Assembly (NCBI GenBank): GCA_034406715.1
Contig: CP137881.1
Coordinates: 1-64,000 of the forward strand
From: Rhodotorula mucilaginosa
Lineage: Eukaryota > Basidiomycota > Microbotryomycetes > Sporidiobolales > Sporidiobolaceae
Direction of reading: 5' to 3'
Length of the DNA: 64,000 nt
Position 1 is the first letter of the stretch; the number at the start of each line of letters is the position of its first letter. The position numbers and the translations under genes are program-made. Below the pieces are notes generated by a model, which saw only the letters and a program-made list of their open reading frames with translations, had not been told where the DNA came from and did not search any database. Of this stretch, positions 1-11,300 are shown one piece after another.

Positions 1-2183
1 ACGAGCCGGCCTGAAATTGAGTTCACGATTGTGTATCCGCCATAGCTCAGTGCCACGTCGGAGGCATACTCCGGCTCCTTGTCCTTCAGTGACAACAAGC
101 CCGAGATGATCGTGGACGCCCAGGCCAAGTTGGCGTAGTGGTCGCTTGCGTAGCGTCGCATGAAATCCAATGCATGCTCGAGCAATTCGAACGTCACGAA
201 CCGCACGTAGAATCGAGCGAGTCTGTCAGTGGAGGACCCGCTCAACTTGTTTGCAGGCGTGTCTTGATTGCTCAGCGGGTCGCCGGTAACAATCGGTGTG
301 GCGGGCGTGCTGGGCGGCTCGATGAAGGGTTTGTCGACGAGGTGCAGGAGGAAGGCGCGGGTTTCCTCGCAGGCTTTGATCGTGCTGAAAACGACGCCCT
401 CGCGCTTCAACGGAGGATGAGGGAACGCACTCTCGTCGAGACGAGCGTTGATGACGGCGAGAAGCCTTGAGCCGTCGTCCATGTCGGCCTGCTTGAGCGT
501 CGCTTCCCGCTCGTCGCGTGCTCGGAGTGCGTCCAGCGCCTCCCTCTCGATTTCGCGCAGTACCGTCCAGGGCCCGTCAACCAGGAGCGGCGCAATGACG
601 GACTCGAGCGGCGCTGCAGTCGTGTTGAGGACAGGGGACGCGCCAGAAATCGCGGTTCCCGTGTGATCCGTCGCAGTTGCCGTTGGGGCCGCCACCGCCG
701 CCACCACCGCCGCTGCCGTCGCAGCCGTAGCCAATGAGCTTGCCATTGGGTTCTTGTACGGGCTCGTCTCTGTCGATGAACCAGCCACGGCTGACTCTGC
801 ACCCGTCGAAATCGGACCTGCGGACAAAGGCAGTGGGCAGGGGAGAGAGTAGCGCCTTTGCGCGACAATGCGCGCAGGAAGCGCAACTTTGCCGTTCTCG
901 TCAAGGCGGAGAGCGTTGCCTGGCCGGACAAGTTTTCTTGTCGTCAGGATCAAGTCTGGCATCAAGAGGCGGGCAGAGCGCAGAGAGCACTCACTCGTAC
1001 TTGTGAGAGGTGGCACAATGTTCATGTTCCCGCTCGTAAGCCCCGCAGCCACCACGGTCGGATCTTGCGAGGTCGAGTTGGGGCCGATGCGCGCCGCCAA
1101 GCCGTGCCGTCGAGCGGTTGGGAGGCCCTTGATGACGTGATCCCGTACAGCGTTCGCGTGTGCAATCTTGGTGTCGTCACGGATGTGGATCCGCCACTGG
1201 CCGCAGGTAACGTACGCGTCAATTTGCAGCTCGAAGCGCTCCTTCTGCGTGCTGTTGCTGGCATCTTTGCGCAGGTACTGAATGCACTGACCTATGCCAA
1301 TCGCGCCCGCAATGGTCGTTCCAATCTCTTGCCGCTTGCGCGCCTGGATTTCGAGTTGCTCGCGGCGGCGCATCTCGGACCGAGCCGCGACAGCGAGACT
1401 CTCCCCTTGTGCCTGGACCAAGAACCACCTCGCAAAGTCGTCGGACGTGGCGAGCATGCACATTGTGGCAAAGTCGCTTGGGAGCGATGTCTGGTTCAAC
1501 CGGACCGAGACTAGCTGCGCGACTCGCGGAGCAGAAGAGAGGAGGTCGCTGTTTTCGATCGCGGCTGGATTCGAGCCTCCGGCGGTCAAGCTTGTCGAAG
1601 GCGAGGACGAGGATATGGCGAGGAGCTTGACTGCGTCTGCAATCGCATCTTCCGCGAGAGGAGGGCCGTCAAAGACGACACTCGAGCTGCGGAGGACGGC
1701 GGACGTGCTCTGCGCACTCCGGAGGGCACCAAAGCGTTGACCGAGGCGGTGCCGCGCCTTGTCGAGCTTGATCGCAAGACCGATATCCTCACAGATCTGG
1801 TCGACGCTCCTCTTGATCTGCTCGAGGTTGATGCAGCCCGCGAGGCGGTGTTCGAGGTGAACTTTGCGCGTGATCTGCAGCTTCACCTCGATAATTGCAG
1901 CGAGACAAACGACGAGGTCTTGTACGGCAGGGTAGTACTTGATAAAGCCGCAGTCGATCTGGTCGAGGTGCAACATCTCGACGCCGAGAGGCCCCTCGAC
2001 GACTTCGAGGGTGCAGACAGAGGCGAGCCAGTCCTTGGCCCAGAGCTCCTTCCACTTGTGCTCCGCTGGTGGTGCAACGTGTTCAAGGAGAGTCCGGGTC
2101 GTTCGGGTTTGGACACCCAAGAACGCTCGTTGTTCCGGCGTATCGACGGTTCCGATCGCGGCACCGATCATCCCCCGGCGCAC
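1..2183 (-). CDS. Array protein, outer-left terminal copy (partial)
   Basis: This is the N-terminal and middle part of the array protein; the C-terminal part lies left of the window. It shares outer-copy markers with the right terminal copy. The MRLQTQ shadow variant near 1640 appears only here and in the 25,897 copy. Arg rather than Cys near 1160 appears here and in the two right-hand outer copies. The Ala/Val tract near 690-720 is four codons shorter than in inner copies. Bases 1-290 are more diverged than any other coding stretch of the left arm. Confidence 0.5.
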   Translation of the reverse strand, partial: MRRGMIGAAIGTVDTPEQRAFLGVQTRTTRTLLEHVAPPAEHKWKELWAKDWLASVCTLEVVEGPLGVEMLHLDQIDCGFIKYYPAVQDLVVCLAAIIEVKLQITRKVHLEHRLAGCINLEQIKRSVDQICEDIGLAIKLDKARHRLGQRFGALRSAQSTSAVLRSSSVVFDGPPLAEDAIADAVKLLAISSSSPSTSLTAGGSNPAAIENSDLLSSAPRVAQLVSVRLNQTSLPSDFATMCMLATSDDFARWFLVQAQGESLAVAARSEMRRREQLEIQARKRQEIGTTIAGAIGIGQCIQYLRKDASNSTQKERFELQIDAYVTCGQWRIHIRDDTKIAHANAVRDHVIKGLPTARRHGLAARIGPNSTSQDPTVVAAGLTSGNMNIVPPLTSTSECSLRSARLLMPDLILTTRKLVRPGNALRLDENGKVALPARIVAQRRYSLPCPLPLSAGPISTGAESAVAGSSTETSPYKNPMASSLATAATAAAVVAAVAAPTATATDHTGTAISGASPVLNTTAAPLESVIAPLLVDGPWTVLREIEREALDALRARDEREATLKQADMDDGSRLLAVINARLDESAFPHPPLKREGVVFSTIKACEETRAFLLHLVDKPFIEPPSTPATPIVTGDPLSNQDTPANKLSGSSTDRLARFYVRFVTFELLEHALDFMRRYASDHYANLAWASTIISGLLSLKDKEPEYASDVALSYGGYTIVNSISGRL

Positions 2184-2195
2184 AATTGAGGACAG

Positions 2196-5100
2196 CTACG
2201 CAAGAGAGAGCAGGTCAGTAGTGGCAACAGGGAATAGACTTGTGAAATCGACACGTACCTTCGACACATGGGTGACAAGAATGGCCGGCTTGACGAGGGC
2301 GAGGAGCCGCGCAACAAAGACAATCGCAATACGCACGAGCTTGTGTCGCAGCTGAATCGACCACAAGTCGACGTATGCAATGAGGGCGATCCACCCGAGT
2401 ACCTCGTCGACCGGCTCTTGCAGGACGCCGCGTGCAATGACATAGCCGGCGTGACTGCCCCGACTCGCGCGAGGACCGAAGAAAGCCTCGCGACCGACGA
2501 GCGAGGAGCGGGTAACGTCTTTCCCGACGACAAAGACGTCGGTGGAAGCATCCTCCTCTGGGGCGAGTACGCCTCGCTGCGAAAAGCTCGTCGCCGCCTG
2601 CTTGATGGCAGCAAACGCGCGACGTCCACCTTCGGTACCGACATCGATTGTCTTGCCTGCCTCGGACGGATCGACTTCCGACTGCCAGAATATGAGCATG
2701 TCGTCGAAGTGATGCCTGACGGCATGCTGAATCTGCTGCTGAGTGTCGGTCGGACTGCGCTCCGGCAGGGCGAGCCGGTCGAGGTCTTCCTGGCGTGCAC
2801 CCGCTGCGGCAAGGAAGGCGTGCTGGCGGGAAAAGGCCGACTCGACGACCTCGAGTCGTCTCCCACCTCTTGCTGAGTTGGTTGAGAACGATCGACAAGC
2901 GGCAATGATGGCAACCTCGCGGTCCGCAATGTGCGCCGCGTTGGCGTCGAGGTCGTCGTTGGCGGCTGTACGAAGCGAGACGAGCTCGCGCGCGTGCAAG
3001 CGGCTTGGCACCGAGTTGCCCATCTTCTTACAGAGGGCAAGCAGGTTTGTCATGCGTGACTGCTCGATGGCGAGGTCGTCGACGAGCCGGCCTGAAATGG
3101 AGTTCGCGATCGTGTATCCACCGTAGCTCAGTGCCACGTTGGAGGCATACTCCGGCTCCTTGTCCTTCAGTGACAACAAGCCCGAGATGATCGTGGACGC
3201 CCAGGCCAAGTTGGCGTAGTGGTCGCTTGCGTAGTGCCGCATGAATTCCAATGCGTGCTTGAGCGATTCGAACGTCACGAACCGTGCGTAAAATCGGGCA
3301 AGCCCGTCCGAGGACTCGCTCAACTCGTTTGCGGGCGCGTCTCGATCGTTCAGCGGGTCGCCGGTAACAATCGGTGTGGCGGGCGTGCTGGGCGGCTCGA
3401 CGAAGGGTTTGTCGACGAGGTGCAGGAGGAAGGCGCGGGTTTCCTCGCAGGCTTTGATCGTGCTGAAAACGACGCCCTCGCGCTTCAACGGAGGATGAGG
3501 GAACGCACTCTCGTCGAGACGAGCGTTGATGACGGCGAGAAGCCTTGAGCCGTCGTCCATGTCGGCCTGCTTGAGCGTCGCTTCCCGCTCGTCGCGTGCT
3601 CGGAGTGCGTCCAGCGCCTCCCTCTCGATTTCGCGCAGTACCGTCCAGGGCCCGTCAACCAGGAGCGGCGCAATGACGGACTCGAGCGGCGCTGCAGTCG
3701 TGTTGAGGACAGGGGACGCGCCAGAAATCGCGGTTCCCGTGTGATCCGTCGCAGTTGCCGTTGGGGCCGCCACCGCCGCCACCACCGCCGCCACCACCGC
3801 CGCTGCCGTCGCAGCCGTAGCCAATGAGCTTGCCATTGGGTTCTTGTACGGGCTCGTCTCTGTCGATGAACCAGCCACGGCTGACTCTGCACCCGTCGAA
3901 ATCGGACCTGCGGACAAAGGCAGTGGGCAGGGGAGAGAGTAGCGCCTTTGCGCGACAATGCGCGCAGGAAGCGCAACTTTGCCGTTCTCGTCAAGGCGGA
4001 GAGCGTTGCCTGGCCGGACAAGTTTTCTTGTCGTCAGGATCAAGTCTGGCATCAAGAGGCGGGCAGAGCGCAGAGAGCACTCACTCGTACTTGTGAGAGG
4101 TGGCACAATGTTCATGTTCCCGCTCGTAAGCCCCGCAGCCACCACGGTCGGATCTTGCGAGGTCGAGTTGGGGCCGATGCGCGCCGCCAAGCCGTGCCGT
4201 CGAGCGGTTGGGAGGCCCTTGATGACGTGATCCCGTACAGCGTTTGCGTGTGCAATCTTGGTGTCGTCACGGATGTGGATCCGCCACTGGCCGCAGGTAA
4301 CGTACGCGTCAATTTGCAGCTCGAAGCGCTCCTTCTGCGTGCTGTTGCTGGCATCTTTGCGCAGGTACTGAATGCACTGACCTATGCCAATCGCGCCCGC
4401 AATGGTCGTTCCAATCTCTTGCCGCTTGCGCGCCTGGATTTCGAGTTGCTCGCGGCGGCGCATCTCGGACCGAGCCGCGACAGCGAGACTCTCCCCTTGT
4501 GCCTGGACCAAGAACCACCTCGCAAAGTCGTCGGACGTGGCGAGCATGCACATTGTGGCAAAGTCGCTTGGGAGCGATGTCTGGTTCAACCGGACCGAGA
4601 CTAGCTGCGCGACTCGCGGAGCAGAAGAGAGGAGGTCGCTGTTTTCGATCGCGGCTGGATTCGAGCCTCCGGCGGTCAAGCTTGTCGAAGGCGAGGACGA
4701 GGATATGGCGAGGAGCTTGACTGCGTCTGCGATCGCATCTTCCGCGAGAGGAGGGCCGTCAAAGACGACACTCGAGCTGCGGAGGACGGCGGACGTGCTC
4801 TGCGCACTCCGGAGGGCACCAAAGCGTTGACCGAGGCGGTGCCGCGCCTTGTCGAGCTTGATCGCAAGACCGATATCCTCACAGATCTGGTCGACGCTCC
4901 TCTTGATCTGCTCGAGGTTGATGCAGCCCGCGAGGCGGTGTTCGAGGTGAACTTTGCGCGTGATCTGCAGCTTCACCTCGATAATTGCAGCGAGACAAAC
5001 GACGAGGTCTTGTACGGCAGGGTAGTACTTGATAAAGCCGCAGTCGATCTGGTCGAGGTGCAACATCTCGACGCCGAGAGGCCCCTCGACGACTTCGAGG

Positions 5101-5273
5101 GTGCAGACAGAGGCGAGCCAGTCCTTGGCCCAGAGCTCCTTCCACTTGTGCTCCGCTGGTGGTGCAACGTGTTCAAGGAGAGTCCGGGTCGTTCGGGTTT
5201 GGACACCCAAGAACGCTCGTTGTTCCGGCGTATCGACGGTTCCGATCGCGGCACCGATCATCCCCCGGCGCAC
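2196..5273 (-). CDS. Array protein unit, unknown function (reference copy)
   Basis: A 1,025-codon frame with strong GC3 bias like the host genes nearby, so it looks truly coding; I do not recognise the family. What can be seen: an N-terminal half rich in charged helices; Ser/Thr-rich linkers near residues 190-215; a low-complexity Ala/Val segment near residues 490-515 encoded by a GCC/ACC tract; charged helical stretches around 560-620 and 800-850; and a hydrophobic C-terminal end (about 960-1003), which may be membrane-associated. No reverse transcriptase, transposase, protease or nuclease motif is visible. The first codon called is GTG, and the first ATG is four codons later. No promoter-like break separates it from the next unit, only 12 bases away. 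The last 20 residues plus stop are probably an intron (2196-2258), so the exonic unit would be 2259-5285 and would continue into its neighbours. A second possible in-phase intron of 177 nt lies mid-unit (20905-21081 in the 19,716 copy). Confidence 0.6.
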   Translation of the reverse strand: MRRGMIGAAIGTVDTPEQRAFLGVQTRTTRTLLEHVAPPAEHKWKELWAKDWLASVCTLEVVEGPLGVEMLHLDQIDCGFIKYYPAVQDLVVCLAAIIEVKLQITRKVHLEHRLAGCINLEQIKRSVDQICEDIGLAIKLDKARHRLGQRFGALRSAQSTSAVLRSSSVVFDGPPLAEDAIADAVKLLAISSSSPSTSLTAGGSNPAAIENSDLLSSAPRVAQLVSVRLNQTSLPSDFATMCMLATSDDFARWFLVQAQGESLAVAARSEMRRREQLEIQARKRQEIGTTIAGAIGIGQCIQYLRKDASNSTQKERFELQIDAYVTCGQWRIHIRDDTKIAHANAVRDHVIKGLPTARRHGLAARIGPNSTSQDPTVVAAGLTSGNMNIVPPLTSTSECSLRSARLLMPDLILTTRKLVRPGNALRLDENGKVALPARIVAQRRYSLPCPLPLSAGPISTGAESAVAGSSTETSPYKNPMASSLATAATAAAVVAAVVAAVAAPTATATDHTGTAISGASPVLNTTAAPLESVIAPLLVDGPWTVLREIEREALDALRARDEREATLKQADMDDGSRLLAVINARLDESAFPHPPLKREGVVFSTIKACEETRAFLLHLVDKPFVEPPSTPATPIVTGDPLNDRDAPANELSESSDGLARFYARFVTFESLKHALEFMRHYASDHYANLAWASTIISGLLSLKDKEPEYASNVALSYGGYTIANSISGRLVDDLAIEQSRMTNLLALCKKMGNSVPSRLHARELVSLRTAANDDLDANAAHIADREVAIIAACRSFSTNSARGGRRLEVVESAFSRQHAFLAAAGARQEDLDRLALPERSPTDTQQQIQHAVRHHFDDMLIFWQSEVDPSEAGKTIDVGTEGGRRAFAAIKQAATSFSQRGVLAPEEDASTDVFVVGKDVTRSSLVGREAFFGPRASRGSHAGYVIARGVLQEPVDEVLGWIALIAYVDLWSIQLRHKLVRIAIVFVARLLALVKPAILVTHVSKVRVDFTSLFPVATTDLLSLA
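3766..3807 (-). repeat. GCC/ACC trinucleotide tract inside each unit
   Basis: A short trinucleotide run that codes the Ala/Val tract of the array protein. Inner copies share one length; the outermost copy on each side (about 687-718 and 27,365-27,396) is 12 nt shorter. It works as a natural length marker of copy identity. Confidence 0.8.
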
Positions 5274-5285
5274 AATTGAGGACAG

Positions 5286-8200
5286 CTACGCAAGAGAGAG
5301 CAGGTCAGTAGTGGCAACAGGGAATAGACTTGTGAAATCGACACGTACCTTCGACACATGGGTGACAAGAATGGCCGGCTTGACGAGGGCGAGGAGCCGC
5401 GCAACAAAGACAATCGCAATACGCACGAGCTTGTGTCGCAGCTGAATCGACCACAAGTCGACGTATGCAATGAGGGCGATCCACCCGAGTACCTCGTCGA
5501 CCGGCTCTTGCAGGACGCCGCGTGCAATGACATAGCCGGCGTGACTGCCCCGACTCGCGCGAGGACCGAAGAAAGCCTCGCGACCGACGAGCGAGGAGCG
5601 GGTAACGTCTTTCCCGACGACAAAGACGTCGGTGGAAGCATCCTCCTCTGGGGCGAGTACGCCTCGCTGCGAAAAGCTCGTCGCCGCCTGCTTGATGGCA
5701 GCAAACGCGCGACGTCCACCTTCGGTACCGACATCGATTGTCTTGCCTGCCTCGGACGGATCGACTTCCGACTGCCAGAATATGAGCATGTCGTCGAAGT
5801 GATGCCTGACGGCATGCTGAATCTGCTGCTGAGTGTCGGTCGGACTGCGCTCCGGCAGGGCGAGCCGGTCGAGGTCTTCCTGGCGTGCACCCGCTGCGGC
5901 AAGGAAGGCGTGCTGGCGGGAAAAGGCCGACTCGACGACCTCGAGTCGTCTCCCACCTCTTGCTGAGTTGGTTGAGAACGATCGACAAGCGGCAATGATG
6001 GCAACCTCGCGGTCCGCAATGTGCGCCGCGTTGGCGTCGAGGTCGTCGTTGGCGGCTGTACGAAGCGAGACGAGCTCGCGCGCGTGCAAGCGGCTTGGCA
6101 CCGAGTTGCCCATCTTCTTACAGAGGGCAAGCAGGTTTGTCATGCGTGACTGCTCGATGGCGAGGTCGTCGACGAGCCGGCCTGAAATGGAGTTCGCGAT
6201 CGTGTATCCACCGTAGCTCAGTGCCACGTTGGAGGCATACTCCGGCTCCTTGTCCTTCAGTGACAACAAGCCCGAGATGATCGTGGACGCCCAGGCCAAG
6301 TTGGCGTAGTGGTCGCTTGCGTAGTGCCGCATGAATTCCAATGCGTGCTTGAGCGATTCGAACGTCACGAACCGTGCGTAAAATCGGGCAAGCCCGTCCG
6401 AGGACTCGCTCAACTCGTTTGCGGGCGCGTCTCGATCGTTCAGCGGGTCGCCGGTAACAATCGGTGTGGCGGGCGTGCTGGGCGGCTCGACGAAGGGTTT
6501 GTCGACGAGGTGCAGGAGGAAGGCGCGGGTTTCCTCGCAGGCTTTGATCGTGCTGAAAACGACGCCCTCGCGCTTCAACGGAGGATGAGGGAACGCACTC
6601 TCGTCGAGACGAGCGTTGATGACGGCGAGAAGCCTTGAGCCGTCGTCCATGTCGGCCTGCTTGAGCGTCGCTTCCCGCTCGTCGCGTGCTCGGAGTGCGT
6701 CCAGCGCCTCCCTCTCGATTTCGCGCAGTACCGTCCAGGGCCCGTCAACCAGGAGCGGCGCAATGACGGACTCGAGCGGCGCTGCAGTCGTGTTGAGGAC
6801 AGGGGACGCGCCAGAAATCGCGGTTCCCGTGTGATCCGTCGCAGTTGCCGTTGGGGCCGCCACCGCCGCCACCACCGCCGCCACCACCGCCGCTGCCGTC
6901 GCAGCCGTAGCCAATGAGCTTGCCATTGGGTTCTTGTACGGGCTCGTCTCTGTCGATGAACCAGCCACGGCTGACTCTGCACCCGTCGAAATCGGACCTG
7001 CGGACAAAGGCAGTGGGCAGGGGAGAGAGTAGCGCCTTTGCGCGACAATGCGCGCAGGAAGCGCAACTTTGCCGTTCTCGTCAAGGCGGAGAGCGTTGCC
7101 TGGCCGGACAAGTTTTCTTGTCGTCAGGATCAAGTCTGGCATCAAGAGGCGGGCAGAGCGCAGAGAGCACTCACTCGTACTTGTGAGAGGTGGCACAATG
7201 TTCATGTTCCCGCTCGTAAGCCCCGCAGCCACCACGGTCGGATCTTGCGAGGTCGAGTTGGGGCCGATGCGCGCCGCCAAGCCGTGCCGTCGAGCGGTTG
7301 GGAGGCCCTTGATGACGTGATCCCGTACAGCGTTTGCGTGTGCAATCTTGGTGTCGTCACGGATGTGGATCCGCCACTGGCCGCAGGTAACGTACGCGTC
7401 AATTTGCAGCTCGAAGCGCTCCTTCTGCGTGCTGTTGCTGGCATCTTTGCGCAGGTACTGAATGCACTGACCTATGCCAATCGCGCCCGCAATGGTCGTT
7501 CCAATCTCTTGCCGCTTGCGCGCCTGGATTTCGAGTTGCTCGCGGCGGCGCATCTCGGACCGAGCCGCGACAGCGAGACTCTCCCCTTGTGCCTGGACCA
7601 AGAACCACCTCGCAAAGTCGTCGGACGTGGCGAGCATGCACATTGTGGCAAAGTCGCTTGGGAGCGATGTCTGGTTCAACCGGACCGAGACTAGCTGCGC
7701 GACTCGCGGAGCAGAAGAGAGGAGGTCGCTGTTTTCGATCGCGGCTGGATTCGAGCCTCCGGCGGTCAAGCTTGTCGAAGGCGAGGACGAGGATATGGCG
7801 AGGAGCTTGACTGCGTCTGCGATCGCATCTTCCGCGAGAGGAGGGCCGTCAAAGACGACACTCGAGCTGCGGAGGACGGCGGACGTGCTCTGCGCACTCC
7901 GGAGGGCACCAAAGCGTTGACCGAGGCGGTGCCGCGCCTTGTCGAGCTTGATCGCAAGACCGATATCCTCACAGATCTGGTCGACGCTCCTCTTGATCTG
8001 CTCGAGGTTGATGCAGCCCGCGAGGCGGTGTTCGAGGTGAACTTTGCGCGTGATCTGCAGCTTCACCTCGATAATTGCAGCGAGACAAACGACGAGGTCT
8101 TGTACGGCAGGGTAGTACTTGATAAAGCCGCAGTCGATCTGGTCGAGGTGCAACATCTCGACGCCGAGAGGCCCCTCGACGACTTCGAGGGTGCAGACAG

Positions 8201-8363
8201 AGGCGAGCCAGTCCTTGGCCCAGAGCTCCTTCCACTTGTGCTCCGCTGGTGGTGCAACGTGTTCAAGGAGAGTCCGGGTCGTTCGGGTTTGGACACCCAA
8301 GAACGCTCGTTGTTCCGGCGTATCGACGGTTCCGATCGCGGCACCGATCATCCCCCGGCGCAC
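5286..8363 (-). CDS. Array protein unit, left copy 3
   Basis: Matches the 2,196-5,273 copy without any difference I noticed, including the 178-codon antisense shadow length set by the longer GCC/ACC tract. Candidate unit-joining intron at 5286-5348. Confidence 0.58.
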   Translation of the reverse strand: MRRGMIGAAIGTVDTPEQRAFLGVQTRTTRTLLEHVAPPAEHKWKELWAKDWLASVCTLEVVEGPLGVEMLHLDQIDCGFIKYYPAVQDLVVCLAAIIEVKLQITRKVHLEHRLAGCINLEQIKRSVDQICEDIGLAIKLDKARHRLGQRFGALRSAQSTSAVLRSSSVVFDGPPLAEDAIADAVKLLAISSSSPSTSLTAGGSNPAAIENSDLLSSAPRVAQLVSVRLNQTSLPSDFATMCMLATSDDFARWFLVQAQGESLAVAARSEMRRREQLEIQARKRQEIGTTIAGAIGIGQCIQYLRKDASNSTQKERFELQIDAYVTCGQWRIHIRDDTKIAHANAVRDHVIKGLPTARRHGLAARIGPNSTSQDPTVVAAGLTSGNMNIVPPLTSTSECSLRSARLLMPDLILTTRKLVRPGNALRLDENGKVALPARIVAQRRYSLPCPLPLSAGPISTGAESAVAGSSTETSPYKNPMASSLATAATAAAVVAAVVAAVAAPTATATDHTGTAISGASPVLNTTAAPLESVIAPLLVDGPWTVLREIEREALDALRARDEREATLKQADMDDGSRLLAVINARLDESAFPHPPLKREGVVFSTIKACEETRAFLLHLVDKPFVEPPSTPATPIVTGDPLNDRDAPANELSESSDGLARFYARFVTFESLKHALEFMRHYASDHYANLAWASTIISGLLSLKDKEPEYASNVALSYGGYTIANSISGRLVDDLAIEQSRMTNLLALCKKMGNSVPSRLHARELVSLRTAANDDLDANAAHIADREVAIIAACRSFSTNSARGGRRLEVVESAFSRQHAFLAAAGARQEDLDRLALPERSPTDTQQQIQHAVRHHFDDMLIFWQSEVDPSEAGKTIDVGTEGGRRAFAAIKQAATSFSQRGVLAPEEDASTDVFVVGKDVTRSSLVGREAFFGPRASRGSHAGYVIARGVLQEPVDEVLGWIALIAYVDLWSIQLRHKLVRIAIVFVARLLALVKPAILVTHVSKVRVDFTSLFPVATTDLLSLA

Positions 8364-8375
8364 AATTGAGGACAG

Positions 8376-11300
8376 CTACGCAAGAGAGAGCAGGTCAGTA
8401 GTGGCAACAGGGAATAGACTTGTGAAATCGACACGTACCTTCGACACATGGGTGACAAGAATGGCCGGCTTGACGAGGGCGAGGAGCCGCGCAACAAAGA
8501 CAATCGCAATACGCACGAGCTTGTGTCGCAGCTGAATCGACCACAAGTCGACGTATGCAATGAGGGCGATCCACCCGAGTACCTCGTCGACCGGCTCTTG
8601 CAGGACGCCGCGTGCAATGACATAGCCGGCGTGACTGCCCCGACTCGCGCGAGGACCGAAGAAAGCCTCGCGACCGACGAGCGAGGAGCGGGTAACGTCT
8701 TTCCCGACGACAAAGACGTCGGTGGAAGCATCCTCCTCTGGGGCGAGTACGCCTCGCTGCGAAAAGCTCGTCGCCGCCTGCTTGATGGCAGCAAACGCGC
8801 GACGTCCACCTTCGGTACCGACATCGATTGTCTTGCCTGCCTCGGACGGATCGACTTCCGACTGCCAGAATATGAGCATGTCGTCGAAGTGATGCCTGAC
8901 GGCATGCTGAATCTGCTGCTGAGTGTCGGTCGGACTGCGCTCCGGCAGGGCGAGCCGGTCGAGGTCTTCCTGGCGTGCACCCGCTGCGGCAAGGAAGGCG
9001 TGCTGGCGGGAAAAGGCCGACTCGACGACCTCGAGTCGTCTCCCACCTCTTGCTGAGTTGGTTGAGAACGATCGACAAGCGGCAATGATGGCAACCTCGC
9101 GGTCCGCAATGTGCGCCGCGTTGGCGTCGAGGTCGTCGTTGGCGGCTGTACGAAGCGAGACGAGCTCGCGCGCGTGCAAGCGGCTTGGCACCGAGTTGCC
9201 CATCTTCTTACAGAGGGCAAGCAGGTTTGTCATGCGTGACTGCTCGATGGCGAGGTCGTCGACGAGCCGGCCTGAAATGGAGTTCGCGATCGTGTATCCA
9301 CCGTAGCTCAGTGCCACGTTGGAGGCATACTCCGGCTCCTTGTCCTTCAGTGACAACAAGCCCGAGATGATCGTGGACGCCCAGGCCAAGTTGGCGTAGT
9401 GGTCGCTTGCGTAGTGCCGCATGAATTCCAATGCGTGCTTGAGCGATTCGAACGTCACGAACCGTGCGTAAAATCGGGCAAGCCCGTCCGAGGACTCGCT
9501 CAACTCGTTTGCGGGCGCGTCTCGATCGTTCAGCGGGTCGCCGGTAACAATCGGTGTGGCGGGCGTGCTGGGCGGCTCGACGAAGGGTTTGTCGACGAGG
9601 TGCAGGAGGAAGGCGCGGGTTTCCTCGCAGGCTTTGATCGTGCTGAAAACGACGCCCTCGCGCTTCAACGGAGGATGAGGGAACGCACTCTCGTCGAGAC
9701 GAGCGTTGATGACGGCGAGAAGCCTTGAGCCGTCGTCCATGTCGGCCTGCTTGAGCGTCGCTTCCCGCTCGTCGCGTGCTCGGAGTGCGTCCAGCGCCTC
9801 CCTCTCGATTTCGCGCAGTACCGTCCAGGGCCCGTCAACCAGGAGCGGCGCAATGACGGACTCGAGCGGCGCTGCAGTCGTGTTGAGGACAGGGGACGCG
9901 CCAGAAATCGCGGTTCCCGTGTGATCCGTCGCAGTTGCCGTTGGGGCCGCCACCGCCGCCACCACCGCCGCCACCACCGCCGCTGCCGTCGCAGCCGTAG
10001 CCAATGAGCTTGCCATTGGGTTCTTGTACGGGCTCGTCTCTGTCGATGAACCAGCCACGGCTGACTCTGCACCCGTCGAAATCGGACCTGCGGACAAAGG
10101 CAGTGGGCAGGGGAGAGAGTAGCGCCTTTGCGCGACAATGCGCGCAGGAAGCGCAACTTTGCCGTTCTCGTCAAGGCGGAGAGCGTTGCCTGGCCGGACA
10201 AGTTTTCTTGTCGTCAGGATCAAGTCTGGCATCAAGAGGCGGGCAGAGCGCAGAGAGCACTCACTCGTACTTGTGAGAGGTGGCACAATGTTCATGTTCC
10301 CGCTCGTAAGCCCCGCAGCCACCACGGTCGGATCTTGCGAGGTCGAGTTGGGGCCGATGCGCGCCGCCAAGCCGTGCCGTCGAGCGGTTGGGAGGCCCTT
10401 GATGACGTGATCCCGTACAGCGTTTGCGTGTGCAATCTTGGTGTCGTCACGGATGTGGATCCGCCACTGGCCGCAGGTAACGTACGCGTCAATTTGCAGC
10501 TCGAAGCGCTCCTTCTGCGTGCTGTTGCTGGCATCTTTGCGCAGGTACTGAATGCACTGACCTATGCCAATCGCGCCCGCAATGGTCGTTCCAATCTCTT
10601 GCCGCTTGCGCGCCTGGATTTCGAGTTGCTCGCGGCGGCGCATCTCGGACCGAGCCGCGACAGCGAGACTCTCCCCTTGTGCCTGGACCAAGAACCACCT
10701 CGCAAAGTCGTCGGACGTGGCGAGCATGCACATTGTGGCAAAGTCGCTTGGGAGCGATGTCTGGTTCAACCGGACCGAGACTAGCTGCGCGACTCGCGGA
10801 GCAGAAGAGAGGAGGTCGCTGTTTTCGATCGCGGCTGGATTCGAGCCTCCGGCGGTCAAGCTTGTCGAAGGCGAGGACGAGGATATGGCGAGGAGCTTGA
10901 CTGCGTCTGCGATCGCATCTTCCGCGAGAGGAGGGCCGTCAAAGACGACACTCGAGCTGCGGAGGACGGCGGACGTGCTCTGCGCACTCCGGAGGGCACC
11001 AAAGCGTTGACCGAGGCGGTGCCGCGCCTTGTCGAGCTTGATCGCAAGACCGATATCCTCACAGATCTGGTCGACGCTCCTCTTGATCTGCTCGAGGTTG
11101 ATGCAGCCCGCGAGGCGGTGTTCGAGGTGAACTTTGCGCGTGATCTGCAGCTTCACCTCGATAATTGCAGCGAGACAAACGACGAGGTCTTGTACGGCAG
11201 GGTAGTACTTGATAAAGCCGCAGTCGATCTGGTCGAGGTGCAACATCTCGACGCCGAGAGGCCCCTCGACGACTTCGAGGGTGCAGACAGAGGCGAGCCA

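Noticed and set aside
2168-3040. Large secondary frames inside every unit (290, 227, 218, 202, 178 codons, both strands)
   Set aside because: They recur only because the unit recurs, are Arg/Ser/Pro-rich as expected from off-frame reading of GC3-rich coding DNA, and overlap the long frame completely.
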